A DNA stretch of 64,000 bases from Texcoconibacillus texcoconensis. GTDB taxonomy: Bacteria > Bacillota > Bacilli > Bacillales > Salisediminibacteriaceae. Below, piece after piece: positions 44,680-54,166 of this stretch. Made by a program: the position numbers and the translations under genes. Where the stretch lies: positions 1 to 64,000 of the forward strand of contig NZ_JACHHB010000009.1 of the NCBI RefSeq assembly GCF_014202575.1. Reading direction: 5' to 3'. Each line of letters starts with the position of its first letter. Position 1 is the stretch's first letter. The notes under the pieces were generated by a model. That model had not been told where the DNA came from. It did no database searches and was given only the letters and a program-made list of their open reading frames with translations.

Positions 44680-45657
44680 TTAATTTTCCCCCTCCTCTTG
44701 ATCATACGCTTCAATTACACGTTGTACTAGCGTATGGCGCACAACATCCTCTGCTTGAAGTTGAATGATGTCGATCCCTTTCACATTCGCTAACACATTT
44801 GTAGCCTCTCGTAATCCTGAGACTTTTCCCTTTGGCAAATCCACTTGTGTTAAGTCTCCTGTAACAACCATTTTTGACCCAAAGCCAAGCCTAGTTAAAA
44901 ACATTTTCATTTGTTCATTGGTTGTATTTTGCGCTTCATCTAAAATGACGAAACAATCATCTAATGTTCGCCCACGCATATAAGCTAGTGGTGCAATTTC
45001 AATCGTTCCGCGTTCCACTAATCGCATCGTATGCTCAGTACCTAATACATTGTGCAATCCATCATAAAGCGGGCGTAAATAAGGATCGACCTTTTCTTTT
45101 AAATCTCCTGGCAAAAACCCTAAGTTCTCCCCTGCTTCAACAGCAGGTCTTGTTAATACAATTCGCTTCACATGACCTTCTTTTAAGGCATGTACTGCCA
45201 TGACAACTGCTAAATATGTCTTCCCCGTCCCTGCAGGGCCAACACCAAATACTAAATCTCGCTTCCGAATTGATGAGACATAGTGCCGTTGCCCTAACGT
45301 TTTTGCAACGATCGGCTTCCCTTTTACAGTTGTGGTAATTTTTTCATCGTAAAGGTCTTGTAGTTGCTCTAACATTCCACGTTGAGCGAGCTGCCCAGCA
45401 TAAACGACATCACGCTCTTGGATTGGGACACCTTTTCGGATCAGCTCTAAAAGGGAATAAAGAACCTCACGAACTAAAGAAACTGTCTCTTCTGAACCTT
45501 TTACAGATACTTGTTCCCCTCGTGTATAGATCGTTGTATTTAACTTTTCTTCTAAACGATTTAAATGACGATCGTTCGGTCCAAACAGAGCTTGGACCTC
45601 ATTTGCATCTTGTACTTCTAAGGAAATCGTATTTGGGTTTGTATTGTTTTCTGTCAA
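44680..45657 (-). CDS. phoH: PhoH-like P-loop NTPase
   Basis: A 325-residue PhoH-family ATPase, related to the ATPase half of superfamily I helicases, thought to act on RNA. GPAGTGKTYLAVVMA near residue 141 is the Walker A motif, and DCFVILDEAQNTT near 233 is Walker B. A KH-like segment precedes the ATPase core (about 40-75). The start codon is TTG, with AAGGAG 10 bases upstream, five bases after yqfD ends. The sporulation genes upstream and pgpH downstream are in the B. subtilis order. Confidence 0.93.
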   Translation of the reverse strand: MTENNTNPNTISLEVQDANEVQALFGPNDRHLNRLEEKLNTTIYTRGEQVSVKGSEETVSLVREVLYSLLELIRKGVPIQERDVVYAGQLAQRGMLEQLQDLYDEKITTTVKGKPIVAKTLGQRHYVSSIRKRDLVFGVGPAGTGKTYLAVVMAVHALKEGHVKRIVLTRPAVEAGENLGFLPGDLKEKVDPYLRPLYDGLHNVLGTEHTMRLVERGTIEIAPLAYMRGRTLDDCFVILDEAQNTTNEQMKMFLTRLGFGSKMVVTGDLTQVDLPKGKVSGLREATNVLANVKGIDIIQLQAEDVVRHTLVQRVIEAYDQEEGEN

Positions 45658-45662
45658 ATTCC

Positions 45663-46850
45663 TCAGTCTCCTTGCACAATCGGTTGTTCCTCAACAATCT
45701 CTTCGATCATTTCATAATGGATATTCACTTTAACTTTACCATTCTCTACCTCATGGTGCAAAACTTTTTCATCTTTTATTTCTGCATCAACATCAACATG
45801 ATCAAAAATTTCCTCTTTTGCAAATTCCTTTGCCACTTCAACCGCTTCTTTTTCCTCATACGATTGCGTATAGTTTTCTGTTTCATACATTCGTTTTTGC
45901 TCATATCCAAAAGGAAGATCATAGCCGAACAGCTTCCAATTTGACTGATCTACTTCTTGTTTAATATTTTCAGCTTCAGGTTCTCTAATCCCCCATAACG
46001 GTACACGCAATGATCCTAATAACAATCGGTGGTGGACTTGCGGTTCATCTTCTATAACCTCATATGTGCGTTCCAATGGTACGGTCACCTTCGTTTCATA
46101 CCATATTTCACCCTCAACAGAACCTGTTGCCGCTACTTGCTGTTGGTTCTCCTCATTTCCAATAAGCCCAGAAATAAGCACGTCCCCTTTTTCGACATAG
46201 TCATCTTCTTTTACTTGAGCTTCCCCATGCTCAACAAAAATATCGTGTACAACAGCATCTCGATTTGCCACCAAATGTCTCGGGGCCGCATCTTCATGAG
46301 GCTCAGCCAGTTCCTTTTGTACAACTTGAAACTGATAGGTCGTCCCCCGTACGTTCACACCAATCCACGTCGCTTCACTCACTTCTGCAGACACAATCGA
46401 CTGTAACTCTTCAGGCGAAGGAAGGCGTGATTGCAACACCCCAGGGCGTACCCCTAGTTCTTCAATTGTTAGTCGCAACTCATGTTCAAGTTCAGGTGTC
46501 GCCCCTTCAATTTCAACATTCCAGACAAGGTTAGAAAGGAACCAGAGTACAGCAAAAAATAATCCGATTCCTGCCACAAATCCGTAACGTTTCATCACTC
46601 GACGTACAAAAAATGGACCACCATGTCTTTCTAAAAAGCGAAATTTACACCCTGTTTTTTTGGCAACCCAACGAACATCTTTCACGTTTGTCGTGAGGAT
46701 ATCCGCTGAAATTGTCCCATTTTTATCGTTCTCGAGATCCCACAATACGATTCCTCGATTTTGGCATTCATTGATGAATTGTTCCGGAACTTCACCTTTA
46801 ATCTCAATACGAACATACCCGATGACCTCGTTCATCCACCTTTGTCTCAT
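45663..46850 (-). CDS. yqfD: Sporulation protein YqfD
   Basis: A 395-residue membrane protein. The N-terminal 90 residues are cytosolic (YVRIEIKGEVPEQFINEC), one helix spans about 93-112 (IGLFFAVLWFLSNLVW), and the remainder is an extracytoplasmic domain. This fits the YqfD family, which is made in the mother cell under sigma-E and is needed for normal sporulation. The start MRQRWMNE follows AAGGAAGG at 11 bases. It lies 36 bases after yqfC. The exact biochemical role is unknown. Confidence 0.9.
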   Translation of the reverse strand: MRQRWMNEVIGYVRIEIKGEVPEQFINECQNRGIVLWDLENDKNGTISADILTTNVKDVRWVAKKTGCKFRFLERHGGPFFVRRVMKRYGFVAGIGLFFAVLWFLSNLVWNVEIEGATPELEHELRLTIEELGVRPGVLQSRLPSPEELQSIVSAEVSEATWIGVNVRGTTYQFQVVQKELAEPHEDAAPRHLVANRDAVVHDIFVEHGEAQVKEDDYVEKGDVLISGLIGNEENQQQVAATGSVEGEIWYETKVTVPLERTYEVIEDEPQVHHRLLLGSLRVPLWGIREPEAENIKQEVDQSNWKLFGYDLPFGYEQKRMYETENYTQSYEEKEAVEVAKEFAKEEIFDHVDVDAEIKDEKVLHHEVENGKVKVNIHYEMIEEIVEEQPIVQGD

Positions 46851-46886
46851 CGCTTTTGTTACCTTCCTTTCTTATCGAGATCCTAC

Positions 46887-47171
46887 TCAATCATTTATGT
46901 CATACACAACGTCGTGAATCGTTCCTTCAATCAAGATTTCTTCGGGTAAAATCATTTTAATAACAAAGTCACTTCCTCGCACGTATAACCATCCACCTTT
47001 AAAACGTAAAATGACTTCCTCGTTTGTAAAACGGACAAGGCCTCGGTGATTTTCTATGTAAATATGCAAATTTCCAATCATTGTCACCCTTGGCAAGTCC
47101 ATCATGATATCCGATGGTAAATCGAATTGCTCCCCCATCCATTGTTCGATCCATTTTCGAAACCTCTTCAT
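46887..47171 (-). CDS. yqfC: Sporulation protein YqfC (YabP/YqfC family)
   Basis: A 94-residue protein with the YabP/YqfC core: LPRVTMIGNLHIYIENHRG, then GWLYVRGSDFVIKM, predicted as a beta-rich domain. The family is restricted to endospore formers and is under sigma-E in B. subtilis. AGAAGGGGGA precedes the ATG at about 6 bases. A terminator separates it from yqfB, so it begins a new transcript with yqfD. I did not find a convincing sigma-E promoter by eye. Confidence 0.9.
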   Translation of the reverse strand: MKRFRKWIEQWMGEQFDLPSDIMMDLPRVTMIGNLHIYIENHRGLVRFTNEEVILRFKGGWLYVRGSDFVIKMILPEEILIEGTIHDVVYDIND

Positions 47172-47317
47172 GATGATCCCCCTTCTCCTCTTTTATATTT
47201 ATGATCATACCTGGCAAACTATCACCCTTATCATAAATGAAAGAAATTTCTTTTAACCCACATTGTTATCATTATCAAAACCATGTAGGGTTCCCCATTA
47301 TATTTGCTTAAGACAAA

Positions 47318-47361
47318 CAAAAAGCTGTGCCAAAAAGGGGGCTACCCTCATGGCACAGCTT
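47318..47361 (-). terminator. Terminator of the yqeZ-floA-yqfB operon
   Basis: AAGCTGTGCC and GGCACAGCTT form a perfect 10-bp stem with an inner GGGTAGCCCCC pair, followed by a T-rich tail on the minus strand. Confidence 0.9.
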
Positions 47362-47404
47362 CATTTCATAACTTGCACATCTGTTCTTAACTTATTTCAA
47401 ACAT

Positions 47405-47950
47405 TTATCGACGACGCATATAACCAGCTTGACTTCCATTTCTTTGCCCTTTTGGACGCTCCAATATTTCTGACCAAACAACACCTTTTACCACTTCGTT
47501 CTTGGAAATCGAATGGAAATCGATATCTACATTTGACCTTTTCTTTTTTGGACGGTCCGGGGCTATAATCGGCGAATCACCGATTTTTTCTGCTTGTTTC
47601 GCTGCCTGCTCCTTCTTACGTCGAATTTCTTCGTATCGATCTTGTAGCTCTTGATTAACCGTTTCAATGTTGCTCAAGTCTGGCTTTTCTTGATCGCCCA
47701 TTGATGGAGATTTGGGCTGCGATCGTTCAGCCGAAGGCTTTCTCGTTGTGGGCGGCGCCTCTTCTTGTCTAAAAATTTCACGCCAATCGATTTCTTTTTC
47801 CCCTTGATCATTCGGTTGTGGCGAACGACGTTCACCGGGACCTTGTCGATCATCCGATTTACCACCAGACTGAAAGAAACTTAATAAAGCTGCAACGATG
47901 AAAAAGAGCAGGAGCGGGGATTCAAAAAGCAGGTTGATCAGTTGTTCCAC
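47405..47950 (-). CDS. YqfB-like single-pass protein, uncharacterised
   Basis: A 181-residue protein with one N-terminal membrane helix (FESPLLLFFIVAALLSFF, residues 8-26) and a hydrophilic, charged, largely disordered cytosolic part. The C-terminal 30 residues (ISKNEVVKGVVWSEILERPKG) look like the only conserved-type segment. It follows floA by 40 bases at the B. subtilis yqfB position, but I cannot confirm homology, so no symbol is given. A GTG start with AGGTGA 5 bases upstream was chosen. A role linked to flotillin is only suggested by context. Confidence 0.65.
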   Translation of the reverse strand: MEQLINLLFESPLLLFFIVAALLSFFQSGGKSDDRQGPGERRSPQPNDQGEKEIDWREIFRQEEAPPTTRKPSAERSQPKSPSMGDQEKPDLSNIETVNQELQDRYEEIRRKKEQAAKQAEKIGDSPIIAPDRPKKKRSNVDIDFHSISKNEVVKGVVWSEILERPKGQRNGSQAGYMRRR

Positions 47951-47990
47951 CTCGATCACCTCGCTCCTATACGAATATCATAACTTCACA

Positions 47991-48992
47991 TTAATAGTTA
48001 CCAGACGAATCATCTTCCTCTTCACCATCGCCTGTCGCTTTTCCGATGGAATCTCTCATATCTGTGTCAGCCATAATGTTTTTATAGTTCATATAATCCA
48101 TCACACCGATATTTCCAGAACGTAATGCTTCTGACATGGCAAGTGGTACTTCCGCTTCCGCTTCAACCACTTTCGCACGCATTTCTTCGACGCGCGCTTT
48201 CATTTCTTGTTCCTGAGCAACAGCCATCGCACGACGTTCTTCTGCTTTCGCTTGTGCGATCTTCTTATCGGCTTCTGCTTGGTCTGTTTGTAGTTCTGCA
48301 CCGATGTTTTTACCGATGTCGATATCTGCAATGTCAATCGACAAGATCTCAAACGCGGTACCTGCATCCAATCCTTTTGTTAAGACTGTTTGTGAAATCA
48401 TATCCGGGTTTTCAAGAACCTCTTTATGATCTCCTGCAGAACCGATTGTGGAAACAATTCCTTCACCGACACGAGCGATAACCGTATCTTCTCCGGCACC
48501 ACCGACGAGGCGATCGATATTCGCACGAACAGTAATACGCGCTTTAGCCTTTACTTCAATACCATCCATTGCAACACCCGCAATAAACGGTGTTTCGATA
48601 ACTTTCGGGTTAACACTCATCTGCACTGCTTCTAAAACATCACGACCTGCTAAGTCGATCGCTGCACAACGTTCGAAGCTTAAATCGATATTTGCACGCT
48701 GAGCGGCAATAAGTGCATTTACAACACGATCAACGTTACCCCCAGCTAAGTAGTGACCTTCCAACTTGTTTGTGCTCAAATCTAAACCGGCCTTGACCGC
48801 TTTAATAAGCGGGTTTACAACGCGTGCTGGAATAACACGACGTAAGCGCATTCCAACGAGTTGGAAAATGCCTAAACGCACACCCGCTGCCCATGCCGAA
48901 ATCCATAGCATGACTGGTACAAACGTAAATAGTACGGCAAAAGCGATAATGATTAATGCCAGTACAATAAGTAGAGTGATGTCTAAATCCAT
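47991..48992 (-). CDS. floA: Flotillin-like protein FloA
   Basis: A 333-residue scaffold protein of functional membrane microdomains. An N-terminal hydrophobic hairpin (residues 6-40) is inserted in the membrane. The SPFH domain follows ([20 protein letters not shown] ... [19 protein letters not shown]), and a helical Glu/Ala-rich flotillin tail lies at about 225-300. The ATG has AAGGAGG at 7 bases. It is cotranscribed with the NfeD protein upstream, the standard partner in Bacillus. B. subtilis name: yqfA. Confidence 0.96.
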   Translation of the reverse strand: MDLDITLLIVLALIIIAFAVLFTFVPVMLWISAWAAGVRLGIFQLVGMRLRRVIPARVVNPLIKAVKAGLDLSTNKLEGHYLAGGNVDRVVNALIAAQRANIDLSFERCAAIDLAGRDVLEAVQMSVNPKVIETPFIAGVAMDGIEVKAKARITVRANIDRLVGGAGEDTVIARVGEGIVSTIGSAGDHKEVLENPDMISQTVLTKGLDAGTAFEILSIDIADIDIGKNIGAELQTDQAEADKKIAQAKAEERRAMAVAQEQEMKARVEEMRAKVVEAEAEVPLAMSEALRSGNIGVMDYMNYKNIMADTDMRDSIGKATGDGEEEDDSSGNY

Positions 48993-49030
48993 ATACGCTC
49001 CTCCTTGATCATCATAATTTAAGATAAAAG

Positions 49031-50374
49031 TTAATCGTTCTGCTCATCTTTTACTTCACGAACAACAATTCGTGACCCAGATGTACTCACAACTTTTACT
49101 TTCTTCCCTTGTTCAATATATCCTCCCTCAGAAACAACGTCAAGGCGTTCTTCTCCAAATAACGCTGCACCTGCCGGACGTAAAGGTGTCAAAACAGTTC
49201 CCACTTGCCCTACGAGCTCACTTCTCGTCTCACTTGAAACATAACCAAGTTCACTTTTCGTTGAATCTGTTAATACGACATGTTTTAATGGACCACGGTA
49301 ACCGACATACTTGAAGAATAAGATCGAAACGATGATCGTAAGAACAGCAGCAATCATGATCGAAATGATAATGTTCACTGTTGAGAAAGAGGCTAAAACC
49401 ATACTTCCAATCAGCGACCCCGCCCCCAGTAAACCAAAAATACCAAAACCTGGAACGAGTATTTCAATCCCTAATAGAACGATTCCGAGAGCAAACAAGA
49501 TGAACGTTTCCCAACCAGCAAAACCGGCAATTAAATGACCTGCAAAATAAAGTATAAGTGAAGATGCACCCATAATGCCAGGAACGCCAAAACCAGGAGA
49601 ATATAATTCTAGTACAAGGCCTATACTTCCAATAGATAGTAGAATCGGGATAACAACTGGGTTTGTAACAAAACGGGCGAGCTGTTCTGCAAATGTTACT
49701 TCCATTTCGCGCTCTTCTGCCCCTTCTAAACCTAGGTACTCGAGAAGCTCCTTTCGATCTTCAGCTATTGCCTCAGCATACCCTACTTCGAATGCTTCAC
49801 CTGCTTTTAAAGTTAATAAGTTCCCTTCACCTGCACGGTACTTTGGTAGATCTACCGTTGAATCAGCCATTGCACGAGCATAAATGGGATCGCGATCATT
49901 TAATTCCGCTGAGTTTTCCATTGTTGCAAGCCACGATGAATGCATTTTGTCCTCTGCTGCTGTGCCTGAACCATCGATCACTTGCGCTGAACCCATTTGT
50001 GTGCCTGGCTTCATCACAATGTCGTCGGCATTTAAAGCAATATAAGCACCTGCTGACATCGCTTCATGAACGACGTATGCTGTTATAGGTAGAGGACTAT
50101 TCCGAACCAAGCTTGCAATTTCTCCTGCTGCATCAACTAAGCCACCAGGTGTGTTAATTTCTAAAACTATGTGGTCTGCCCCTGATTCAACCGCTGTCTC
50201 TATTCCCCGTTCTAAAAATGCACCGAGACCACGTTCAACCTCTTGTTCAACTGGTATATAAAATACTTCTTGACCCTCGCTATTGCTATATGCTGACGGT
50301 TGAAAAACGGATAATACAAACGATAAAGCGATAAGAAAAGAATAAAACACGGTGCGAATATTTCCTTTTTGCAA
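49031..50374 (-). CDS. yqeZ: NfeD-type membrane serine protease (YqeZ)
   Basis: A 447-residue protein with a signal or anchor (about residues 10-30), a ClpP-like serine protease domain ([13 protein letters not shown], then [19 protein letters not shown] with the likely catalytic Ser), four or five membrane helices (about 235-370), and a C-terminal OB-fold ([20 protein letters not shown]). Such proteins cleave stomatin or flotillin partners; floA is the next gene after 38 bases. The start is TTG after GGGGGGG at 5 bases; the ATG six codons upstream overlaps that ribosome site. Confidence 0.92.
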   Translation of the reverse strand: MQKGNIRTVFYSFLIALSFVLSVFQPSAYSNSEGQEVFYIPVEQEVERGLGAFLERGIETAVESGADHIVLEINTPGGLVDAAGEIASLVRNSPLPITAYVVHEAMSAGAYIALNADDIVMKPGTQMGSAQVIDGSGTAAEDKMHSSWLATMENSAELNDRDPIYARAMADSTVDLPKYRAGEGNLLTLKAGEAFEVGYAEAIAEDRKELLEYLGLEGAEEREMEVTFAEQLARFVTNPVVIPILLSIGSIGLVLELYSPGFGVPGIMGASSLILYFAGHLIAGFAGWETFILFALGIVLLGIEILVPGFGIFGLLGAGSLIGSMVLASFSTVNIIISIMIAAVLTIIVSILFFKYVGYRGPLKHVVLTDSTKSELGYVSSETRSELVGQVGTVLTPLRPAGAALFGEERLDVVSEGGYIEQGKKVKVVSTSGSRIVVREVKDEQND

Positions 50375-50513
50375 ATGATCCCCCCCTTCCATTACAGAAA
50401 ACCTATATCTTTTATTATTTAACGTCGCGGAAATTCAAACATGCACGTCAGACAGCTTATTTTTATCATATTAAAAATACCACAATCTCAAAAATGAGAC
50501 TATGGTTGATACG

Positions 50514-50636
50514 AAAAAAAGCTGACTCATTAAGAAATGGGTCGCCTTTCAACTCAGATGATATACAGGAATTGGCTCTAAAAACCTTTATCCCGTATAT
50601 CATCGAATTGATGATGACGACCCTAATCGAGTCAGC
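50514..50636 (-). terminator. Very long nested terminator of rpsU-yqeY
   Basis: Three nested stems lie within 123 bases: GGCTGACTC with GAGTCAGC, GGGTCG with CGACCC and GATGATATAC with GTATATCATC. They end in seven T residues on the minus strand, and the yqeY stop codon lies at the base. Confidence 0.85.
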
Positions 50637-50637
50637 C

Positions 50638-51087
50638 TCAAAGCTTAGATAATTCTTGTTGTACGAGTCGTTTGACTAGCGATCCATCCGCACGTCCTTT
50701 GACTTTAGGCATGATCGCTGCCATAACGTCACCCATACCCGCCTTCGACGAAACACCTGTTTCTTCAATTGTTTGTTGAACAATCGTCAAGAGTTCGTCT
50801 TCTGTTAACGGCTTTGGCATATATTGTTCGAGAACAGTCATCTCTGCTCGTACGTTTTTAACCAAATCGTCACGATTGGCGTTTTCATATTCTTGGAGGG
50901 ATTCCTTCCGCTGTTTCATTTCTCGATTTAGAACTGTGAGCACTTCTTCTTCAGTCAATTCATGACCAAGGTGAATCGCTTCATTTTGCAGAGACGATTT
51001 CACCTGTCGAATGACAGAAAGACGAGATTTTTCTTTGTTCTTCATCGCTTCCTTCATATCCTCGTTGAGGCGTTCGAGAAGACTCAA
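50638..51087 (-). CDS. yqeY: GatB/YqeY domain protein YqeY
   Basis: A 149-residue helical protein homologous to the C-terminal tRNA-binding domain of Gat[18 protein letters not shown] at the start and GKGRADG-like [18 protein letters not shown] at the end are typical. It may act on tRNA, but the function is unproven. A TTG start is chosen, with GAGGG about 9 bases upstream; a GTG three codons earlier overlaps the ribosome site. It lies 15 bases after rpsU, in an operon with it. Confidence 0.9.
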   Translation of the reverse strand: MSLLERLNEDMKEAMKNKEKSRLSVIRQVKSSLQNEAIHLGHELTEEEVLTVLNREMKQRKESLQEYENANRDDLVKNVRAEMTVLEQYMPKPLTEDELLTIVQQTIEETGVSSKAGMGDVMAAIMPKVKGRADGSLVKRLVQQELSKL

Positions 51088-51102
51088 TGAAAACACCCTC
51101 TC

Positions 51103-51276
51103 TTAGAACTTACGTTTACGAGCTGCTTCTGATTTCTTCTTACGCTTTACGCTCGGTTTTTCATAATGTTTACGCTTTTTCACTTCTGCCATCGTACCGT
51201 CTTTAGAAACTGTTTTCTTGAAGCGGCGAAGAGCAGCATCGATGGATTCGTTTTTGCGTACTCGTGTTTCAGCCAT
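51103..51276 (-). CDS. rpsU: 30S ribosomal protein S21
   Basis: A 57-residue basic ribosomal protein that helps in initiation on the 30S subunit. The sequence [20 protein letters not shown], then an extremely basic C terminus ([11 protein letters not shown]), is diagnostic. GGAGGGAGGG precedes the ATG. It is cotranscribed with yqeY, as in other Firmicutes. Confidence 0.97.
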   Translation of the reverse strand: MAETRVRKNESIDAALRRFKKTVSKDGTMAEVKKRKHYEKPSVKRKKKSEAARKRKF

Positions 51277-51529
51277 CTTTGTATCCCTCCCTCCAAGCAA
51301 CCAATCAAGACATATTTACATCTTTAGGTTATATGTCATGGCTAATTATATACGAATGAGAGACTTGGGTCAACTTTTATTAGAAATCCTATTCAACTTG
51401 GAAGAAAAAGACAAAAAACTCCTCAATTTTAAAACCGTTTCAGTTTCTGATTGGAGTTCTTAACATCCCTAAAAAAAGTTGTCATGAACGAAACGACTTG
51501 TCCATAGACATGCTATGAGGTGAATGCTA

Positions 51530-52462
51530 ATGAATGAATTATTTTCTCAGTTTGTGATTTTCTTGTCCATCTTTTTATTTGGGATGTTCGTTATGCGCCA
51601 AGGCCTAGTCAACATGCAAGAACATCATGCGAGCAAATGGCTCGAACAACTCGTTGACAAACCGTGGAAAGGGCTTTTAGTGGGTACAATCGTCACCAGC
51701 TTGTTACAAAGTAGTTCAGCTGTGATCATCATATCCGTTGGTCTTGTAGCCGCAAAAATGATCCCTTTTTCTGGAGCTGTCGGTGTTATTCTCGGTGCTA
51801 ATATTGGGACGAGTGTTACATTAGAGATCTTAGCTGTTGATTTCACATTTTTCATTATCCCATTACTTCTTATAGGCGTACCACTACTTTTTTTTCAACG
51901 ACGAGCGTTTTTTTGCCTTGGCTGCGTTTGCTTTGGACTAGCGAGCATTTTCATTGCAATGAAAGGATTTGAGTCATTAGCAGCACCTCTGTCATCGCTA
52001 CATACCATTTATGATGCGCTTGCGATGACAAAAGAAAGCCATTTACTAGGAATTAGTGTTGGTGCACTCGTCACAGCTGTGATTCAGTCCAGTACAGCAA
52101 CGACAGCTGTCGCAATGTCCTTTGTAAACGAACACCTTTTCACATTACAGACAGGAGTTGCGATCATGCTTGGTGCAAATATTGGGACGTGCATCACTGT
52201 GTGGTTAGCAACAATTGGTGGTACGATTGACATGAAACGAGTTGCATATGCGCACATTTGGGTCAATATTTTCGGAGCAGTACTATTTTTCCCATTCATC
52301 GAGGTTTTTTCCGATTGGATAGCACAAACGAGTTCATCGCCAAGTCAACAACTGGCTCATGCAAGCCTCGTATATAATGCGATCACTTCACTCGTTTTAT
52401 TACCATTTGTTAATCCGTTCATAAGAGGTATTCACTGGCTATACAAAGGAAAGAAGAAATAA
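51530..52462 (+). CDS. yqeW: Na/Pi cotransporter family protein (YqeW-like, without PhoU domain)
   Basis: A 310-residue integral membrane protein with the two PNaS repeats LLQSSSAVIIISVGLV (about 58) and VIQSSTATTAVAMSFV (about 185), and GANIGTSVTLEI / GANIGTCITVWL elements after each. It should move sodium with phosphate or a related anion. Unlike the protein at 5.7-7.4 kb it stops after the membrane part. The second ATG follows AGGTGA at 6 bases. The position beside rpsU and mtaB (yqeV) matches B. subtilis yqeW. Confidence 0.88.
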   Translation: MNELFSQFVIFLSIFLFGMFVMRQGLVNMQEHHASKWLEQLVDKPWKGLLVGTIVTSLLQSSSAVIIISVGLVAAKMIPFSGAVGVILGANIGTSVTLEILAVDFTFFIIPLLLIGVPLLFFQRRAFFCLGCVCFGLASIFIAMKGFESLAAPLSSLHTIYDALAMTKESHLLGISVGALVTAVIQSSTATTAVAMSFVNEHLFTLQTGVAIMLGANIGTCITVWLATIGGTIDMKRVAYAHIWVNIFGAVLFFPFIEVFSDWIAQTSSSPSQQLAHASLVYNAITSLVLLPFVNPFIRGIHWLYKGKKK

Positions 52463-52463
52463 C

Positions 52464-52532
52464 AAAAAAGCTGACAAGACAAACACCACAAATGAACTTT
52501 GATGGTGGGAAAATAGATCTTGTCAGCTTTTA
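52464..52532 (+). terminator. Terminator of yqeW
   Basis: AAAGCTGACAAGA and TCTTGTCAGCTTT form a perfect 13-bp outer stem, followed by TTATT, with a less regular interior. Confidence 0.88.
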
Positions 52533-52593
52533 TTGATTTCAGAAATGAATGTCAACATTCAAAATAAGATATTGAAATCCGAACGAATAATGA

Positions 52594-52730
52594 ATGGGCC
52601 TCCACTTCAGACGGACGCTTTCCCGAGGGCTTGTCTTCAGCTAACTTATGCGAGGCTTGGCCTCGCATAAGTGGATCTTCAGACTGCGCTCTATCCTCTG
52701 GGAGTCGCCGTCTTTCGTTTCAGCCACCTT
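52594..52730. repeat. Foldback intergenic repeat
   Basis: GC-rich relative to its surroundings. A perfect 12-bp stem (52645-52656 with 52660-52671, CTTATGCGAGGC arms, 3-base loop) lies at the centre. Outer arms GACGGACGCTTTCCCGAGGG and CCTCTGGGAGTCGCCGTC pair imperfectly. It resembles the non-coding dispersed repeats with GGGAGTCGCCGTC-type ends found in many Bacillaceae; that family link is from memory. No ORF is supported. Confidence 0.6.
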
Positions 52731-52815
52731 TTATGATCCGTATATGAAATAAAAATGAATAGATATTATTCATTTTATTGCTCATAAAACGGCATGATGA
52801 AATTGATTCAAATGC

Positions 52816-54162
52816 TTAAGATCTCACAACTTCAACATTTTCATATTCTAGATTTGCAACAGGTGTCGCTTCGTTTATCGGATAACCTGCTCTATCAATA
52901 CGCACTGGGACAACTTGCCCAACAGCACTTTCTTCTACTTGGACACGGATTTTTAAGTAGTTATCAGAATAACCTACAAAATATCCTTCGTCTCCTCTTT
53001 CTTTGTCACGCTCTTCAGGTATCATTTCAACAATTTCACCATCAAAACGAGATGCATATGATTTTGCTAGCTGCTCTGAGAGGGAAATCAGCTGATGCAC
53101 GCGTTGATTCTTTGTCTCATCATCGACTTGATCTTCCATTCTTGCTGCAGGTGTACCTGTACGTTTTGAATACGGGAAAACGTGCAATTCGGAGAAACCA
53201 ATTTCAGAGATGAACGCGAATGTTTCTTTAAATTCTTCATCTGACTCACCTGGGAAGCCCACGATCACATCAGTCGTCATCGCTAAACCTGGTAGAACTT
53301 TTTTCAGACGTAAAACCCGTTCTTTATATTCAGCGGTCGTATATTTTCTACGCATCCGTTTTAATACAGAATCAGACCCTGCTTGTAAAGGTACATGTAG
53401 GTGGCGAACGATTTTATTAGAATGGTCGATGACATCGATCACTTCATCTGTAATTTGACTTGCTTCAATAGAAGAAATACGGATACGCTTTAATCCGTCG
53501 ACATTTTCTAGCTCACGAAGTAAATCGGCAAATTGATAATCTTTCATGTCTTCCCCGTAACCACCAGTATGAATACCTGTCAAAACAATTTCTTTGTAAC
53601 CTGCTTCTACAAGTTGTTTTGCCTGTGTTACGACGGATTCAGGGTCACGGGACCGTAGCAAACCACGCGCCCACGGAATAATGCAAAACGTACAAAAGTT
53701 ATTGCAACCTTCCTGAATTTTCAATGATGCACGTGTTCGATCTGTAAATGAAGGAACATCCATCTCTTCATACACGCGGGTCTTCATAATATTGCTAACA
53801 CCATTGATGGGTTCTCGTTCTTTTTGATACTCACGGATATACGGAATTAACTTATGACGATCTTGCGTACCGACAACGATATCGACCCCTGGAATCGCCA
53901 TCACTTCGGCAGGAGACGTTTGTGCATAGCAACCTGTCACACAAACGACAGCATCAGGGTTTTTTCGAATCGCACGGCGTATCACTTGGCGACTTTTTTT
54001 ATCACCTGTATTTGTCACTGTACACGTATTTATAACATATACATCTGAACCTTGTTGGAAGTCAACTTGTTCATAGCCTTCTTCTTTAAACAATTGCCAA
54101 ATTGCTTCAGTTTCATAATGGTTAACTTTACACCCTAAAGTATGGAATGCAACGGTAGGCAC
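52816..54162 (-). CDS. mtaB: tRNA t6A37 methylthiotransferase MtaB
   Basis: Radical SAM enzyme that adds the methylthio group to t6A at position 37 of tRNAs. The 448-residue protein has the N-terminal UPF0004 domain with three cluster cysteines (LGCKVN, NTCTVTN, VTGCYAQ), the radical SAM motif CNNFCTFCIIP near residue 146, and a C-terminal TRAM domain (about 372-440). The start is GTG after GGGGTGA. The B. subtilis equivalent is yqeV. It follows rsmE by four bases in the operon dnaJ-prmA-rsmE-mtaB. Confidence 0.95.
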   Translation of the reverse strand: MPTVAFHTLGCKVNHYETEAIWQLFKEEGYEQVDFQQGSDVYVINTCTVTNTGDKKSRQVIRRAIRKNPDAVVCVTGCYAQTSPAEVMAIPGVDIVVGTQDRHKLIPYIREYQKEREPINGVSNIMKTRVYEEMDVPSFTDRTRASLKIQEGCNNFCTFCIIPWARGLLRSRDPESVVTQAKQLVEAGYKEIVLTGIHTGGYGEDMKDYQFADLLRELENVDGLKRIRISSIEASQITDEVIDVIDHSNKIVRHLHVPLQAGSDSVLKRMRRKYTTAEYKERVLRLKKVLPGLAMTTDVIVGFPGESDEEFKETFAFISEIGFSELHVFPYSKRTGTPAARMEDQVDDETKNQRVHQLISLSEQLAKSYASRFDGEIVEMIPEERDKERGDEGYFVGYSDNYLKIRVQVEESAVGQVVPVRIDRAGYPINEATPVANLEYENVEVVRS

Positions 54163-54166
54163 TGTA

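Noticed and set aside
45423-45944. 173-codon plus-strand ORF across the phoH/yqfD junction
   Set aside because: Phe/Leu/Ile-rich shadow of two confirmed genes, with no ribosome binding site.
47266-47280. Fur box (GATAAT-rich) before yqfC
   Set aside because: Only one half-site fits the 7-1-7 pattern, and yqfC is expected to be a sigma-E gene; the match is not better than chance in AT-rich DNA.
52794-53213. 139-codon plus-strand ORF opposite mtaB
   Set aside because: It lies antisense to the well-supported MtaB C terminus, has no ribosome site and leucine/glutamine/histidine-rich composition typical of a shadow frame.
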